From positions 62,001 through 126,000 of the forward strand of contig CAVOJD010000008.1 in NCBI GenBank assembly GCA_963696075.1: a DNA stretch of 64,000 nucleotides. Direction: 5' to 3'. The notes under the pieces were generated by a model. It made no database searches. It was given only the letters and a program-made list of their open reading frames with translations, and had not been told where the DNA came from. A program made the translations under genes and the position numbers. Positions within the stretch are counted from its first letter, which is position 1. Every line of letters starts with the position of its first letter. This DNA comes from CAJQQK01 sp963696075 (GTDB taxonomy: Bacteria > Pseudomonadota > Alphaproteobacteria > Rhizobiales > Hyphomicrobiaceae). Of this stretch, positions 7,526 through 16,184 are shown one piece after another.

Positions 7526-9226
7526 ATGGCCGCGTTCCCAGCGGAAAACGACAACCATCCCCTCGCAAGCCTGCGCCCGCCCGAGACCGTCATGCGCCTC
7601 GAGCGCATGGGCGCCGCGTTCCCGACGCGCCTCAGTTTCATGCGCTCCTTGATCCGCGACTTGAACCGGGCCGGCGCCGAGATCGACCGCCCCGTCTGGG
7701 ACATCGACGCCCACGGCTACGGCCGCGCAGTCTACCGCGTCCAGGCCTTTGGCGACACCGCAAGCCTTGTGGCTTTCTCAACCCCGCTCGCCGAAGAAGA
7801 CCGCACCGACCGCGTCATCGCCGAAGCCTGGGACACATCCTACGTCCTCTATGACGGCGTGCCCAATGCCGCAGAACTCGACCGCCTCCAAGCCAACGCG
7901 CCACGCCAGGAAGCCGGCCGTTTTGCCCAGACCGATCTCATCCTGAGCCGCGCCAACAAGTCCGTCCGCCTCTTCGCCCACGTCATCGACAGCCTCGCCG
8001 AAGGCCACCAGCCCGACACCGACATGATCCGCCGCATCGGCTATTTGATGCGCACCACCGCCGTCTATGGCAACGGCAAGTTCGGCATCGCAGACCGCAC
8101 CCGCCTCAAGGGCCGCCCCCTCCTGGATGGCGCCTTCCGCGCCGAAATGCTGACCGTCTGGCTGATCCGCGCCTTCACCCATGACCTCGCCGAGCACATC
8201 GCCAAGGCCAGGGACCCCGCCCGCGCCGTCCCCCTCGCCCCCGCGATCAAGCGCCACCTCGGCATCGGCAACGCCACCGGCCTCGGCATGGCCCCCTTCC
8301 TGGTCTCCCACCCCCGCCTCTTGAACAACTGGATGCTCGCCCGCGAAACCGCACTTGCCCGCGTCCGCGCACTACCCGAAGCGTCCAAGGAAATACGAGA
8401 CCGCCTCGCGACGCTCACCCAACGCGCCCTCACCCACCTCGACGACTGGTCCGTCGACGACGATCGCCAGATGCGCCGCATCGAAACCCTGCGCAGGGAG
8501 TTCCAGAGCCTTGCGCCCCGGATCGCCAGCGTCGCCGCAACCGAAACCTATCCCTTCGACCGCCTCATGGAGTTGACCGAGCCACACTCTTTCGAATGCC
8601 AGGAGTTGATGGCAGCTCTCATCCTCGAGCCCCACGGCGACCTCATCGACGATCTCACGGCAACCATGATCGACGAGGCCGATGATCGCATCGACGCCGC
8701 GATGCGGCTGGCTGACCTGCGCGCCCTGATCGAAACCAACTGGTCATTCGCCACCGGCACCGACTTCACCGCTGCCGCCGAGACGGCGCAGTTCTGGTAT
8801 GTCTCGGAAGAAAAGCTCGAACCGCGCCTTGGCCGCCGCCATGAGGAACCCGGCGCCGAGCGCGAGATGCCGCTCGACATCGCACGCCGCGTCCACGCAC
8901 TCGCCAACGCTCTGCGCGATGGCCAGGAGAATGAAACCGTCGCCGAATTCCTGCTCCGCAAGCCGGAGCATCGCTACGCGGTGTCCCGCGTCCAGACCCA
9001 ACACCACCACCCCTACAGCGAAATCCGCGACAACCTGATCGCGGGCACCGCTTTGCCGATCGACATGCTGCGCGCAAAACTCGCCTTCTTCGGCGCGGCA
9101 AAATTCGACCCCCGCTCCTCACTCTGGACCCGGATCACGCTCTATCAGGGCGCCCCCCTGCCAAACGAGATCACCACACCGGACGCCGACGACTGGTGGT
9201 TGCCTGTCATGGATGGCGCCTCGTGA
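7526..9226 (+). CDS. Conserved protein of unknown function, middle gene of dipeptidase/DUF3726 operon
   Basis: A 566-aa soluble protein that I do not recognise. It has no signal peptide or membrane segment. It appears mostly helical and rich in charged residues, with a WDIDAHGYGRAVYRVQAFG segment near residues 54-72 and a YGNGKFGIADRTRLKGRP segment near residues 178-195; the latter resembles a conserved active-site-like loop but matches no motif I know. A histidine cluster (TQHHHPYSEIRDN) lies near the C-terminus. The ATG at 7526 begins two bases after the dipeptidase stop, and the stop overlaps the DUF3726 start (GTGA). The longer open frame to 7304 only shadows the dipeptidase. The tight packing says the three proteins act together, perhaps on a betaine- or amine-derived compound; this is inference. 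Confidence 0.85.
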   Translation: MAAFPAENDNHPLASLRPPETVMRLERMGAAFPTRLSFMRSLIRDLNRAGAEIDRPVWDIDAHGYGRAVYRVQAFGDTASLVAFSTPLAEEDRTDRVIAEAWDTSYVLYDGVPNAAELDRLQANAPRQEAGRFAQTDLILSRANKSVRLFAHVIDSLAEGHQPDTDMIRRIGYLMRTTAVYGNGKFGIADRTRLKGRPLLDGAFRAEMLTVWLIRAFTHDLAEHIAKARDPARAVPLAPAIKRHLGIGNATGLGMAPFLVSHPRLLNNWMLARETALARVRALPEASKEIRDRLATLTQRALTHLDDWSVDDDRQMRRIETLRREFQSLAPRIASVAATETYPFDRLMELTEPHSFECQELMAALILEPHGDLIDDLTATMIDEADDRIDAAMRLADLRALIETNWSFATGTDFTAAAETAQFWYVSEEKLEPRLGRRHEEPGAEREMPLDIARRVHALANALRDGQENETVAEFLLRKPEHRYAVSRVQTQHHHPYSEIRDNLIAGTALPIDMLRAKLAFFGAAKFDPRSSLWTRITLYQGAPLPNEITTPDADDWWLPVMDGAS

Positions 9227-9867
9227 GATTTTCCATCAACGAGGTTGAAACGCTTGTCCGCAAGGCAGCCCTCGGCGCAGGCCTCGACCCTGGCCGCGCG
9301 GACGAATTGGCCGACGCCGCCGTCTGGCTCACAGGACTTCAGGTCCCCGTCTTCGACATCGCCCATCGCGCATTGACCAGCGATGCAGGCGCGCCCATCA
9401 CGCTCGCCGAAGATGGAACCAGCGCGGCCTGCCCATCCTCATCCGCCGCCCGGGTCGGCATGTCCGCAATCGACCTTCTCCTTGCAAAACCGACCGACTT
9501 CACCGTGACACTGGATGCCGTCGACGAACCCCTCCTCGTCACCGCGCTGGCCGCTGTCGCAGCCCGGCGTCATGGATCCGCCTTCGAAATCGAAACAGGA
9601 AGGGCCAAAATCGCGGTCCAGCCCGACGGCATCCCCGACCTCGCCCCGCTCATCGCAGAACGGAACCTCCGCATGGTTCTGCGCCGCACAGGTAAAAACG
9701 CCAGCGCGACTGCTGAGCCAACCGCATCATCATGCCGCTATGATCCGGAAAGCCTGTCCGATAACGGCTTCGCGAGCCTCGAACGGCTCGCCCATCAGAC
9801 CTACGTACCCGCAAGCGAGCGGTCCCGCATCTCCGGCGCGGGCGCCGGCCTCACCGACAACGATTGA
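9223..9867 (+). CDS. DUF3726 domain protein
   Basis: A 214-aa protein starting at a GTG that overlaps the stop of the preceding gene by four bases. The N-terminus (RFSINEVETLVRKAALGAGLDPGRADELADAAVWLTGL) has the pattern I associate with DUF3726: a SxNEVE opening followed by a helix ending in a small domain that faces an Ala/Gly-rich core. No catalytic motif is evident and no function is known for the domain. It is the last gene of the dipeptidase operon. Confidence 0.75.
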   Translation: MRFSINEVETLVRKAALGAGLDPGRADELADAAVWLTGLQVPVFDIAHRALTSDAGAPITLAEDGTSAACPSSSAARVGMSAIDLLLAKPTDFTVTLDAVDEPLLVTALAAVAARRHGSAFEIETGRAKIAVQPDGIPDLAPLIAERNLRMVLRRTGKNASATAEPTASSCRYDPESLSDNGFASLERLAHQTYVPASERSRISGAGAGLTDND

Positions 9868-9937
9868 CGCCTGGCCACGCGCTGGACGCAGCGTACCGCC
9901 GGCATCGGCACCAGCGCAGGCAGGCCGCTTAGAAACC

Positions 9938-10432
9938 TCAGTTGACCAATGCGACCCCGGCCCGCGAGCTGACCGCAATGACCTCCAGGCACTTGCCCGG
10001 AACCAGTCCGCCGCCCTCGCACGCTGTCACATCGTTGACGAGCACCCGCTGAATGCCGGAACACGCCGTACTGGCGATATCGAATTGCCGCACCCGCATC
10101 TTCCCCGCCGGCAACCGTCCTGCTGCGATCGCGACCAGGCCCGCCACCCGGTCCTCGCCATCGAACAGCACCAACTCCAGCGCCATCGCCTCGATCGTTC
10201 CTTGAAGCCCGTTGCGGAATATGAACGACAACCGGCACCCCTCGCCAACCGCCTCGAGGCGATTGAGTTCAAGCCCGATTTTGCCGCTCACAGTCTTCGC
10301 ACTGTCCGCCGCGCGCACGGACCCGATATCGTGCGCCATCCACAATGCCGCCAGCACAACGAAACCGGCGATCAACTGCAGCCGGCGCAACGGGCCCACA
10401 ACGCCGCGATCAAAGCGTCCGCTTCGTCCCAT
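9938..10432 (-). CDS. Hypothetical exported or membrane-anchored protein
   Basis: A 164-aa protein not recognised as a family. After a basic start (MGRSGRFDRGVVGPLRR), residues 18-36 form one hydrophobic segment ending in VRA-AD, which could be a signal peptide or a membrane anchor. The remaining ~125 residues look like a compact beta-rich periplasmic domain with three Cys residues. The start (ATG at 10432) lies 23 bases inside the end of the upstream monooxygenase gene, so the pair is probably co-transcribed and coupled. The longer open frame to 10684 overlaps the monooxygenase and is not used here. Confidence 0.6.
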   Translation of the reverse strand: MGRSGRFDRGVVGPLRRLQLIAGFVVLAALWMAHDIGSVRAADSAKTVSGKIGLELNRLEAVGEGCRLSFIFRNGLQGTIEAMALELVLFDGEDRVAGLVAIAAGRLPAGKMRVRQFDIASTACSGIQRVLVNDVTACEGGGLVPGKCLEVIAVSSRAGVALVN

Positions 10433-10751
10433 CTGCGCGAACCTCCTGCACCGCTTGGAAACCTTCGAACTGCGGGCTCTCGAGATAGAGCGACCGGATC
10501 GACGTGTTGCCTGCATTCTGATGCGCCTTGCGGAACTGCTCGGACTTGGTCCACGCAATAAAGGCATCGTAGTCCCGCCACCGGGTGTGCGAGGCATAGA
10601 GCACATACTCGTCCGTTTCAGGTCCCTTGAGCAGGTGAAACCCATCGAAACCATCGACTTCATGGAGATAGCTCTCCCGCTCACCCCACAGCGTCTCGAA
10701 GTCCACCGCTGAGGCCTTGGCGACCTTGAACCGGTTCATTGCGATATACAT
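10410..10751 (-). CDS. Antibiotic biosynthesis monooxygenase domain protein, IsdG/HmuQ-like heme-degrading type
   Basis: A 113-aa ABM-fold protein. The opening YIAMNRFKVAK, the EVDGFDGFHLLKG strand-loop and the LYASHTRWRDYDAFIAWTKSEQFRKAH segment match the IsdG/HmuQ/HmoA group. Members of this group degrade heme in the cytoplasm as dimers, using heme as substrate and cofactor; the histidine in KAHQN is at the usual heme-ligand position. ATG 10751 is preferred over the GTG at 10757 because TTGGAGAG sits six bases before it. The next gene overlaps its 3' end. Related ABM proteins include quinol monooxygenases, so the heme role is likely but not certain. Confidence 0.8.
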   Translation of the reverse strand: MYIAMNRFKVAKASAVDFETLWGERESYLHEVDGFDGFHLLKGPETDEYVLYASHTRWRDYDAFIAWTKSEQFRKAHQNAGNTSIRSLYLESPQFEGFQAVQEVRADGTKRTL

Positions 10752-10818
10752 CGACACTCTCCAACTTGTTCATCGCCCAACGCCCAGCGCATCCGGCCGG
10801 CGCGCGTTTCTGTCTGGC

Positions 10819-11214
10819 TCACCGAAGGGCAACGATGACGAGCAGCACGCCGATCACGATCCCCGCGATTGAAATGCCCCTGAGCAAGGCCCCCTTCAAC
10901 CTTAACCGCCCGGCGAGATCCAGAAACTCCCGCCGCACCGCGATCAACGCCATCCCTTCCGCCAGCGCCGCCCAGCCAACGAACGACACGAAGATCGCCA
11001 TCACCGAATCCCAGGCGTTGTGGAGCGCAACGATGGCGGCGCCGATAACGAAGGCGATCAGGCCGGTCAGAAACCCGATCGCACCGTTCTCGCGCAGCGT
11101 GACCAGGATCTGCCGGTAGAGATCCGGCTCCCGGATCAACGCTACGCCGCCAGCGATGAGATAAAGCCCGATGAACAGGCCCAACAGATCACTCACGCCC
11201 AGCGTTTGTGCCAT
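10819..11214 (-). CDS. Hypothetical four-helix inner-membrane protein
   Basis: A 131-aa protein with four hydrophobic segments (about residues 9-27, 46-66, 70-90 and 110-130) and short polar loops. The loop with LIREPDLYRQILVTLRENGAIGFLTG is the most conserved-looking part. The ATG at 11214 follows a G-rich GGGGGGCGAC leader. I do not recognise a function; it resembles small integral membrane proteins annotated only as hypothetical. It lies between the monooxygenase pair and mmsB on the same strand. Confidence 0.65.
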   Translation of the reverse strand: MAQTLGVSDLLGLFIGLYLIAGGVALIREPDLYRQILVTLRENGAIGFLTGLIAFVIGAAIVALHNAWDSVMAIFVSFVGWAALAEGMALIAVRREFLDLAGRLRLKGALLRGISIAGIVIGVLLVIVALR

Positions 11215-11251
11215 GTCGCCCCCCCTGTGCCCTTCTGTGCCCGCGCCGGAT

Positions 11252-12142
11252 CTACGCGATATCCGGCTTGATCAGCTTGATGATGCTCGAGGTGTCGAGG
11301 TCACCATTGCCATGCGCAATGTGCATTTCGAAAGCCGAGGCTGCCACGCCGCCCAATGGCGATGCCGTGTTCGCCATGATCGCGGCCTGCTCCGCCAGCT
11401 TGAGATCCTTCAGCATCAGTTTCGCCGCAAACCCCGGCTTGTAGCCATTGCTCGCCGGCGCCTTTTCGACCGGCCCGGCCACCGGACACATCGCCGTCAG
11501 CACGAACGAGTTGGCCGACGATGTCGACATCACATTATAGAGCGTGTTGCGATCAACGCCGAGCGTCTCGCCGATCACGAAAGCCTCCGCGACGGCAAGC
11601 GCCGTGATGCCCGCCACCATGTTGTTGCAGATCTTCGCGACTTGCCCCTGACCCGGCCCGCCGCAATGGACGATATTGCGCCCCATGGCTTCGAGCACCG
11701 GCCGCGCCTTGGCAAACGTCTTCTGATCACCGCCGCACATGAACGTCAGCGTCGCAGCCTCCGCCCCGCCGACCCCGCCGGACACCGGCGCATCCAGGAA
11801 CTGATAGCCGGCTTCCGCCACCGCCTCGTGCATCGCCCGCGCCGTCTCCACGTCGATGGTGGACGAATCGATCAACAGCGTGTCGGCCCGCACCGCATCG
11901 ATCACACCGTCATCGACCAGCACGCTGCGGACATTGGCCCCGACCGGCAGCATCGTGACGACGAAATCAACGTCACTCGCAGCCTCTTTCGCGCTCTCAG
12001 CCGCCTGGGCGCCCGATTGCGCGACATAGCGAACCATTTCCTCATTGAGGTCGTAGACCTTGAGCGAATGCCCCGCCTTGATCAGGTTGCGCGCCATGTG
12101 CGCGCCCATATTGCCAAGACCGATGAAACCGATGTCCGCCAT
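11252..12142 (-). CDS. mmsB: 3-hydroxyisobutyrate dehydrogenase family enzyme
   Basis: A 296-aa beta-hydroxyacid dehydrogenase. It has the NAD-binding GFIGLGNMGAHMARNL at residues 5-20, the DAPVSGGVGGAEAATLTFMCGG substrate loop near residue 118 and the catalytic lysine in GQVAKICNNM near residue 171, all at family positions. It oxidises 3-hydroxyisobutyrate to methylmalonate semialdehyde in valine breakdown. The ATG at 12142 has GGGAGAGAC in front; the open frame before it (to 12232) is not needed. No other valine-degradation gene is adjacent. Related beta-hydroxyacid dehydrogenases (tartronate semialdehyde reductase) cannot be fully excluded. Confidence 0.9.
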   Translation of the reverse strand: MADIGFIGLGNMGAHMARNLIKAGHSLKVYDLNEEMVRYVAQSGAQAAESAKEAASDVDFVVTMLPVGANVRSVLVDDGVIDAVRADTLLIDSSTIDVETARAMHEAVAEAGYQFLDAPVSGGVGGAEAATLTFMCGGDQKTFAKARPVLEAMGRNIVHCGGPGQGQVAKICNNMVAGITALAVAEAFVIGETLGVDRNTLYNVMSTSSANSFVLTAMCPVAGPVEKAPASNGYKPGFAAKLMLKDLKLAEQAAIMANTASPLGGVAASAFEMHIAHGNGDLDTSSIIKLIKPDIA

Positions 12143-12296
12143 GTCTCTCTCCCTGCTCAGATCTCTGAGGTTTTGCGTTTCGAACCGGCCGCGACGATAG
12201 CGGCGGCAAGTGAAAATGCCTAGCTGGACCAATCGCTTTACCCGTCAGCCATCTGATACCGGCACAGGCACCCGTTTCCCGATGACCGGCCATTTG

Positions 12297-12320
12297 GCCA
12301 GCCATATAGCCAGCCATATA
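12297..12320 (+). repeat. Two tandem copies of a 12-bp unit (GCCAGCCATATA)
   Basis: Two exact head-to-tail copies of GCCAGCCATATA directly precede a TTGACA hexamer. They could be a regulator-binding array for the gene at 12423. Confidence 0.6.
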
Positions 12321-12322
12321 GA

Positions 12323-12351
12323 TTGACACGCTGCGAGACCCTCTCTCGTAT
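12323..12351 (+). promoter_or_regulatory. Possible sigma-70 promoter for the PLP enzyme gene
   Basis: A perfect -35 hexamer (TTGACA, 12323-12328) is followed after 17 bases by a weak -10 (TCGTAT, 12346-12351), 72 bases before the ATG at 12423. The tandem 12-bp repeats abut its upstream side. Confidence 0.4.
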
Positions 12352-12422
12352 GGGCGGTAAATCTTGGACGATAACCACCACCCTCGCCCGCACAGCACAA
12401 CGCACACACGAGACCGCCAGAA

Positions 12423-13619
12423 ATGAGCACGCCTAACAAACCGGCCAATCACTCCAACACGGGCGAAAACCACCGCGAGACCTTCGCGGCCCAGGCCGGC
12501 GGCGCCATCGACCGCGAAACCGGCGCCATAACGCCGCCCATTCACCTCACCACGACCTACGAGCGCGACGGCGATCTCGCCTACCCGAAGGGCTTCATTT
12601 ACGGCCGCCCGGACAACCCCACCATCCGTCAGGCCGAAGCCGTCATCACCCGCCTGGAGGCCGGCCACGACACCCTGCTCTTCCCCTCGGGCATGGCAGC
12701 CGCGACCGCCGCCATCCTGTCCCTCGACCCACCGGCACATGTCATAGCCCCGCGCGTCATGTACTGGTCACTGCGCAACTGGCTCGCCACCGCAGCCCCC
12801 CGCTTTGGCATCGACACGACCTTCGTCGACACCACCAACCTCGACGCCCTCCGCTCTGCCTGCCAACCCGGCAAGACGCGCCTGATCTGGCTCGAAACTC
12901 CCGCCAACCCGCTGTGGAACATCACCGACATCGCCGCCGCAGCCAAAATCGCCCGCGACGTTGGCGCCCTCCTGGCCGTCGATTCAACCTGCGCCTCGCC
13001 CGCCTTGACCCAACCCCTGACCCACGGCGCCGACATCGTCATGCATTCGGCGACCAAATACCTGAACGGCCATTCAGACGTATTGGCCGGCAGCCTCACC
13101 TTCAAGGAAAACGGCGAGGCATTGAATGTCATGCAGCGCGCAGCATCCCATCGCGCCGGCCTCGGCGCCATCCTGGGTCCCGTCGAGGCAGCCCTCCTCC
13201 TGCGCGGCATGCGCACGCTCTTCGTCCGCGTCCGCCATCAATCGGCAACCGCCCTCGAGATTGCGAACGCCATGACGGCCAATCCCGCCATCGCCGAGGT
13301 CCTCTATCCAGGCCTCCCCGATCACCCGGGCCACGCCATCGCAGCACGCCAGATGTCCGACGGGTTCGGCGGCATGCTCTCGATCCGCATCGCCGCGGGC
13401 GAACAAGCCGCCATCCGGACGGCTGCCGCACTCAAGGTCTGGAAACGCGCCACCTCACTTGGCGGTGTCGAAAGCCTGGTCGAGCACCGCGCCAGCATCG
13501 AGGGCGCCGACAGCCCCTGCCCGCCGGATCTTTTGCGCCTCTCCGTCGGCCTCGAGAGCCCCATCGACTTGATCGCGGACCTCGAGAACGCCCTACGCAA
13601 GGGCGCCTCTAGCGACTGA
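12423..13619 (+). CDS. Cys/Met metabolism PLP-dependent enzyme (cystathionine gamma-synthase / beta-lyase family)
   Basis: A 398-aa fold-type I PLP enzyme. The PLP lysine is K212 in HSATKYLNGHSDV. The upstream SGMAAATAAIL phosphate loop (residues 89-99), YGRPDNPTIRQAE (60-72) and VDSTCASP (186-193) are the standard landmarks. It could be a cystathionine beta-lyase, gamma-synthase/lyase or a related sulfhydrylase; the sequence does not decide. The MYWSLRNWL segment in place of the more usual YGGTHRLF-type substrate loop hints at a divergent substrate. It stands alone between divergent or unrelated genes. A second family member, metZ, lies at 54 kb. Confidence 0.85.
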   Translation: MSTPNKPANHSNTGENHRETFAAQAGGAIDRETGAITPPIHLTTTYERDGDLAYPKGFIYGRPDNPTIRQAEAVITRLEAGHDTLLFPSGMAAATAAILSLDPPAHVIAPRVMYWSLRNWLATAAPRFGIDTTFVDTTNLDALRSACQPGKTRLIWLETPANPLWNITDIAAAAKIARDVGALLAVDSTCASPALTQPLTHGADIVMHSATKYLNGHSDVLAGSLTFKENGEALNVMQRAASHRAGLGAILGPVEAALLLRGMRTLFVRVRHQSATALEIANAMTANPAIAEVLYPGLPDHPGHAIAARQMSDGFGGMLSIRIAAGEQAAIRTAAALKVWKRATSLGGVESLVEHRASIEGADSPCPPDLLRLSVGLESPIDLIADLENALRKGASSD

Positions 13620-13995
13620 TTTAAAAGAGAAAATTCACATTTCATAACAAAGTGGAACGAGATTGCTGCCCAACTCACCGTCGACCGCATCGTCGCATCG
13701 GGAACATTACGTGTCGTAATTTTGAAAATTGAGCGCTATACTCCTATATTGGCCAAGCTTGGCATGCATGAAGGCGATTAATCTGTGCACCACACAGCCC
13801 GTGTGGACGCGCGATGGCGCCTCGTCGGGCTTGGCGCGGGGAGTTGAACAGAAGGCCTCCCCGCTCTGTGCCGTTTGGTGATGCTTGTGCGTTCGGCCTC
13901 AGACCGGACGAAGGAGCGGTCGCGGTGGGACATTCCTGTCCCGCACGCCAATCCGCCCACGATCACCGGCACAACATCCAACTAAGGGAGTAAGC
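13620..13995. other. Leader/promoter region of the betaine transporter operon
   Basis: No gene is seen. An ATTACG-TGT-CGTAAT dyad (13706-13720) lies 16 bases before a good -10 hexamer TATACT (13737-13742), for which no convincing -35 exists. A 12-bp palindrome GCCAAGCTTGGC (13752-13763) and a small CCACAC/GTGTGG hairpin (13790-13806) follow in the presumed 250-base leader. AAGGGAG precedes the ATG at 13996. The dyad upstream of the -10 is a candidate activator or repressor site; that is inference. Confidence 0.5.
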
Positions 13996-14973
13996 ATGCG
14001 AAAACTGATTACTGGCGTCGTCGGATCCGTTGCCGGGTTGACGATGATGTCATCTGTCGCCGCCGCGGAATGCGGCGAAGTCTCTGTTGCCGAGATGAAC
14101 TGGGCCTCGGCTCAGGTGATCACCGCAGTCTCCAAGTTCCTGCTTGAGCAGGGTTATGGCTGCAAGGTGAAGGTCGTGCCCTCCGCGACCGTGCCGGCCG
14201 TGACCTCGATGGCCGAAAACAATGAGCCGGATATCGTCCCCGAAGTCTGGATCAACTCCGCGCCGCTTTATCCGAAACTGGTCGAGCAGGGCAAGGTCAA
14301 GACCCTGACCAACGTTCTCTCGGACGGCGGCGAGGAAGGCTGGTGGATTCCGAACTACCTGGCCGAGAAGCATCCTGAACTCAAGACGATCGACGGCGTC
14401 CTGAAAAACCCCGAGCTCGTCGGCAAGCGCTTCCACAACTGCCCGGATGGCTGGGGCTGCCGCCTCGCCAACGACAATCTCAAGGTCGCCTTCGAACTCG
14501 AGAAGAACGGCGTCGAGGTCTTCGACCATGGCTCCGGCGAAACGCTGGCAACGTCCATCGGCTCCGCCTATTCCGAGAAGAAGCCCTGGTTCGGCTACTA
14601 CTGGGGACCGACGGCCATTCTTGGACGCTTCCCGATGACGAAAGTCGACATGGGTCCCTACAAGGAAGACATCCACGCGTGCAACGCGAAGAAGGAATGC
14701 GCCAACCCGGGCAAGTCGGCTTTCCCGAGCGCGCCGGTTGTCACCGCCGTGACGACGACCTTCGCCGAGAAGCATCCCGAGATTGTTGAACTCATGAAGA
14801 ACGTGAGCTTCACCAACGCTCAGATGAACGCGCTGCTGGCCTGGAAAGAGGAAAACAAGGCGTCTTCGGAAGAAGCCGCCGTCCACTTCCTTTCCACGTC
14901 TCAAGACGTCTGGTCCGGTTGGATCAACGAAGACGCCAAGAAGAAGCTGGCGTCCCTTCTGAAGAAAAAATAG
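13996..14973 (+). CDS. proX: Glycine betaine/proline ABC transporter substrate-binding protein
   Basis: A 325-aa periplasmic binding protein of the OpuAC type. A signal peptide (MRKLITGVVGSVAGLTMMSSVAAA) precedes a mature part beginning ECGEVSVAEMNWAS, the usual opening of betaine-binding proteins. Aromatic residues suited to cation-pi binding of a quaternary ammonium appear in PEVWINSAPLY, EGWWIPNYLAEKHP, CPDGWGCR and KKPWFGYYWGPTAI. The start ATG has AAGGGAG. It is the first gene of a proX-proW-proV order, with proW and proV immediately after. Ligand choice among betaine, proline betaine and carnitine is undetermined. Confidence 0.93.
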   Translation: MRKLITGVVGSVAGLTMMSSVAAAECGEVSVAEMNWASAQVITAVSKFLLEQGYGCKVKVVPSATVPAVTSMAENNEPDIVPEVWINSAPLYPKLVEQGKVKTLTNVLSDGGEEGWWIPNYLAEKHPELKTIDGVLKNPELVGKRFHNCPDGWGCRLANDNLKVAFELEKNGVEVFDHGSGETLATSIGSAYSEKKPWFGYYWGPTAILGRFPMTKVDMGPYKEDIHACNAKKECANPGKSAFPSAPVVTAVTTTFAEKHPEIVELMKNVSFTNAQMNALLAWKEENKASSEEAAVHFLSTSQDVWSGWINEDAKKKLASLLKKK

Positions 14974-14991
14974 CAGCCATCGCGCTGTGAC

Positions 14992-15021
14992 GAAGGGTGC
15001 GGGTCCAACCCCGCGCCCTTC
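14992..15021 (+). promoter_or_regulatory. Stem-loop between the binding-protein and permease genes
   Basis: Arms GAAGGGTGCGGG and CCCGCGCCCTTC pair over 12 positions with one G-U pair and a 6-base loop. No T-tract follows, so it fits an mRNA-stabilising or attenuating hairpin that raises the amount of binding protein relative to the membrane subunits. Confidence 0.6.
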
Positions 15022-15131
15022 ATCCATTCATCATTCAAAAAAACACAGAAAAAAATTGGATCCACAAAGGATCTGCCCGGCTCCAGACCATGCCGGCAAT
15101 GACCTATCGAGGGTCGGAGGGTTTCAGCGAA

Positions 15132-16172
15132 ATGGCGACATATGACGGGTTGTTCGATACGCTAGGATTGCGCGCGTGGTGCGATAAGGGCATTGCATCG
15201 TCCGGCGACAAGCCGATGAGCATGGCCGAACTGATGGCCCGCACCCAGGATCAAAGCGTTGAGACGCCATGGTGGGACGTCCCGTTTCCCTCGCTCGACA
15301 ACCTCAACAAGGCCTGTGATGCGATCCCGCGCACCCGCGACATGACATCCGGCGTCGAACAGGGCTTCCTGAACATCAAGGACGGCCTCAAGTTCGTCCT
15401 CGATCCAATCACCCAACCGCTCAGTTGGATGCTCGAATACGGCCTCTGGTTTTTCACCTCGCTGCCCTGGTGGGCCCTCATCCCGCTTCTGTTGATCGCG
15501 ACCTACTACGCCGCGCGCTCCGTCGGCGTGACGATCTTCGTGGCCCTGACGTTCCTCTTCTTCGCCTTCATCGACCACTACGATTACGCCATCCAGACCC
15601 TCACCATCATCTTCATATGTACGATGCTGAGTGTCGCGATCGGGGTGCCCATCGGCATCGCCATGTCGAAGAGCGACCGGCTCCAACGCGCGATGATACC
15701 CGTCCTCGACATGCTCCAGACGCTACCCTCGTTCGTCTACCTGATCCCGCTGATCTTCCTGTTTTCCGTCACCGAACCGAAGCTCTACGGCATCGCCATC
15801 ATTCTCTACGCGATCGTGCCGGTAATCCGCCTGACAGACCTCGGCATCCGCCTCGTCGACAAGGACGTGATCGAGGCAGCCGATGCCTTCGGCATGACCA
15901 GCCGGCAGAAATTGTTTGGCGTCGAGATCCCACTCGCGTTGCCCAACATCATGGCCGGCGTCAACCAGACCATCATGATGGCACTCGCCATGGTCGTGAT
16001 CGCCTCTCTCGTCTCCGCCCCGGGCCTCGGCACGCTCGTGCTGCGCGGCATCCGCAATCTCGAACTTGGCGTCGGCCTCGTCTCAGGCGTTGGGATCGTG
16101 TTGCTGGCCGTCGTCCTCGACCGCGTCAGCAAGGCAGCGCTGCGCCGCATCAACGTCTCGCAACAACAATAA
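15132..16172 (+). CDS. proW: Glycine betaine/proline ABC transporter permease
   Basis: A 346-aa permease. The first ~115 residues are a cytoplasmic extension (WWDVPFPSLDNLNKACDAIPRT), as in ProW proteins. About six to seven membrane segments follow, with the coupling motif EAADAFGMTSRQKLFGVEIPLALPNIMAGVNQ near residues 247-279. The ATG at 15132 is preferred: GGAGGG lies upstream and the earlier in-frame ATGs would place the start in the intergenic hairpin region. It forms an operon with the proX and proV genes. Confidence 0.93.
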   Translation: MATYDGLFDTLGLRAWCDKGIASSGDKPMSMAELMARTQDQSVETPWWDVPFPSLDNLNKACDAIPRTRDMTSGVEQGFLNIKDGLKFVLDPITQPLSWMLEYGLWFFTSLPWWALIPLLLIATYYAARSVGVTIFVALTFLFFAFIDHYDYAIQTLTIIFICTMLSVAIGVPIGIAMSKSDRLQRAMIPVLDMLQTLPSFVYLIPLIFLFSVTEPKLYGIAIILYAIVPVIRLTDLGIRLVDKDVIEAADAFGMTSRQKLFGVEIPLALPNIMAGVNQTIMMALAMVVIASLVSAPGLGTLVLRGIRNLELGVGLVSGVGIVLLAVVLDRVSKAALRRINVSQQQ

Positions 16173-16184
16173 GGGGCCCAAGAG

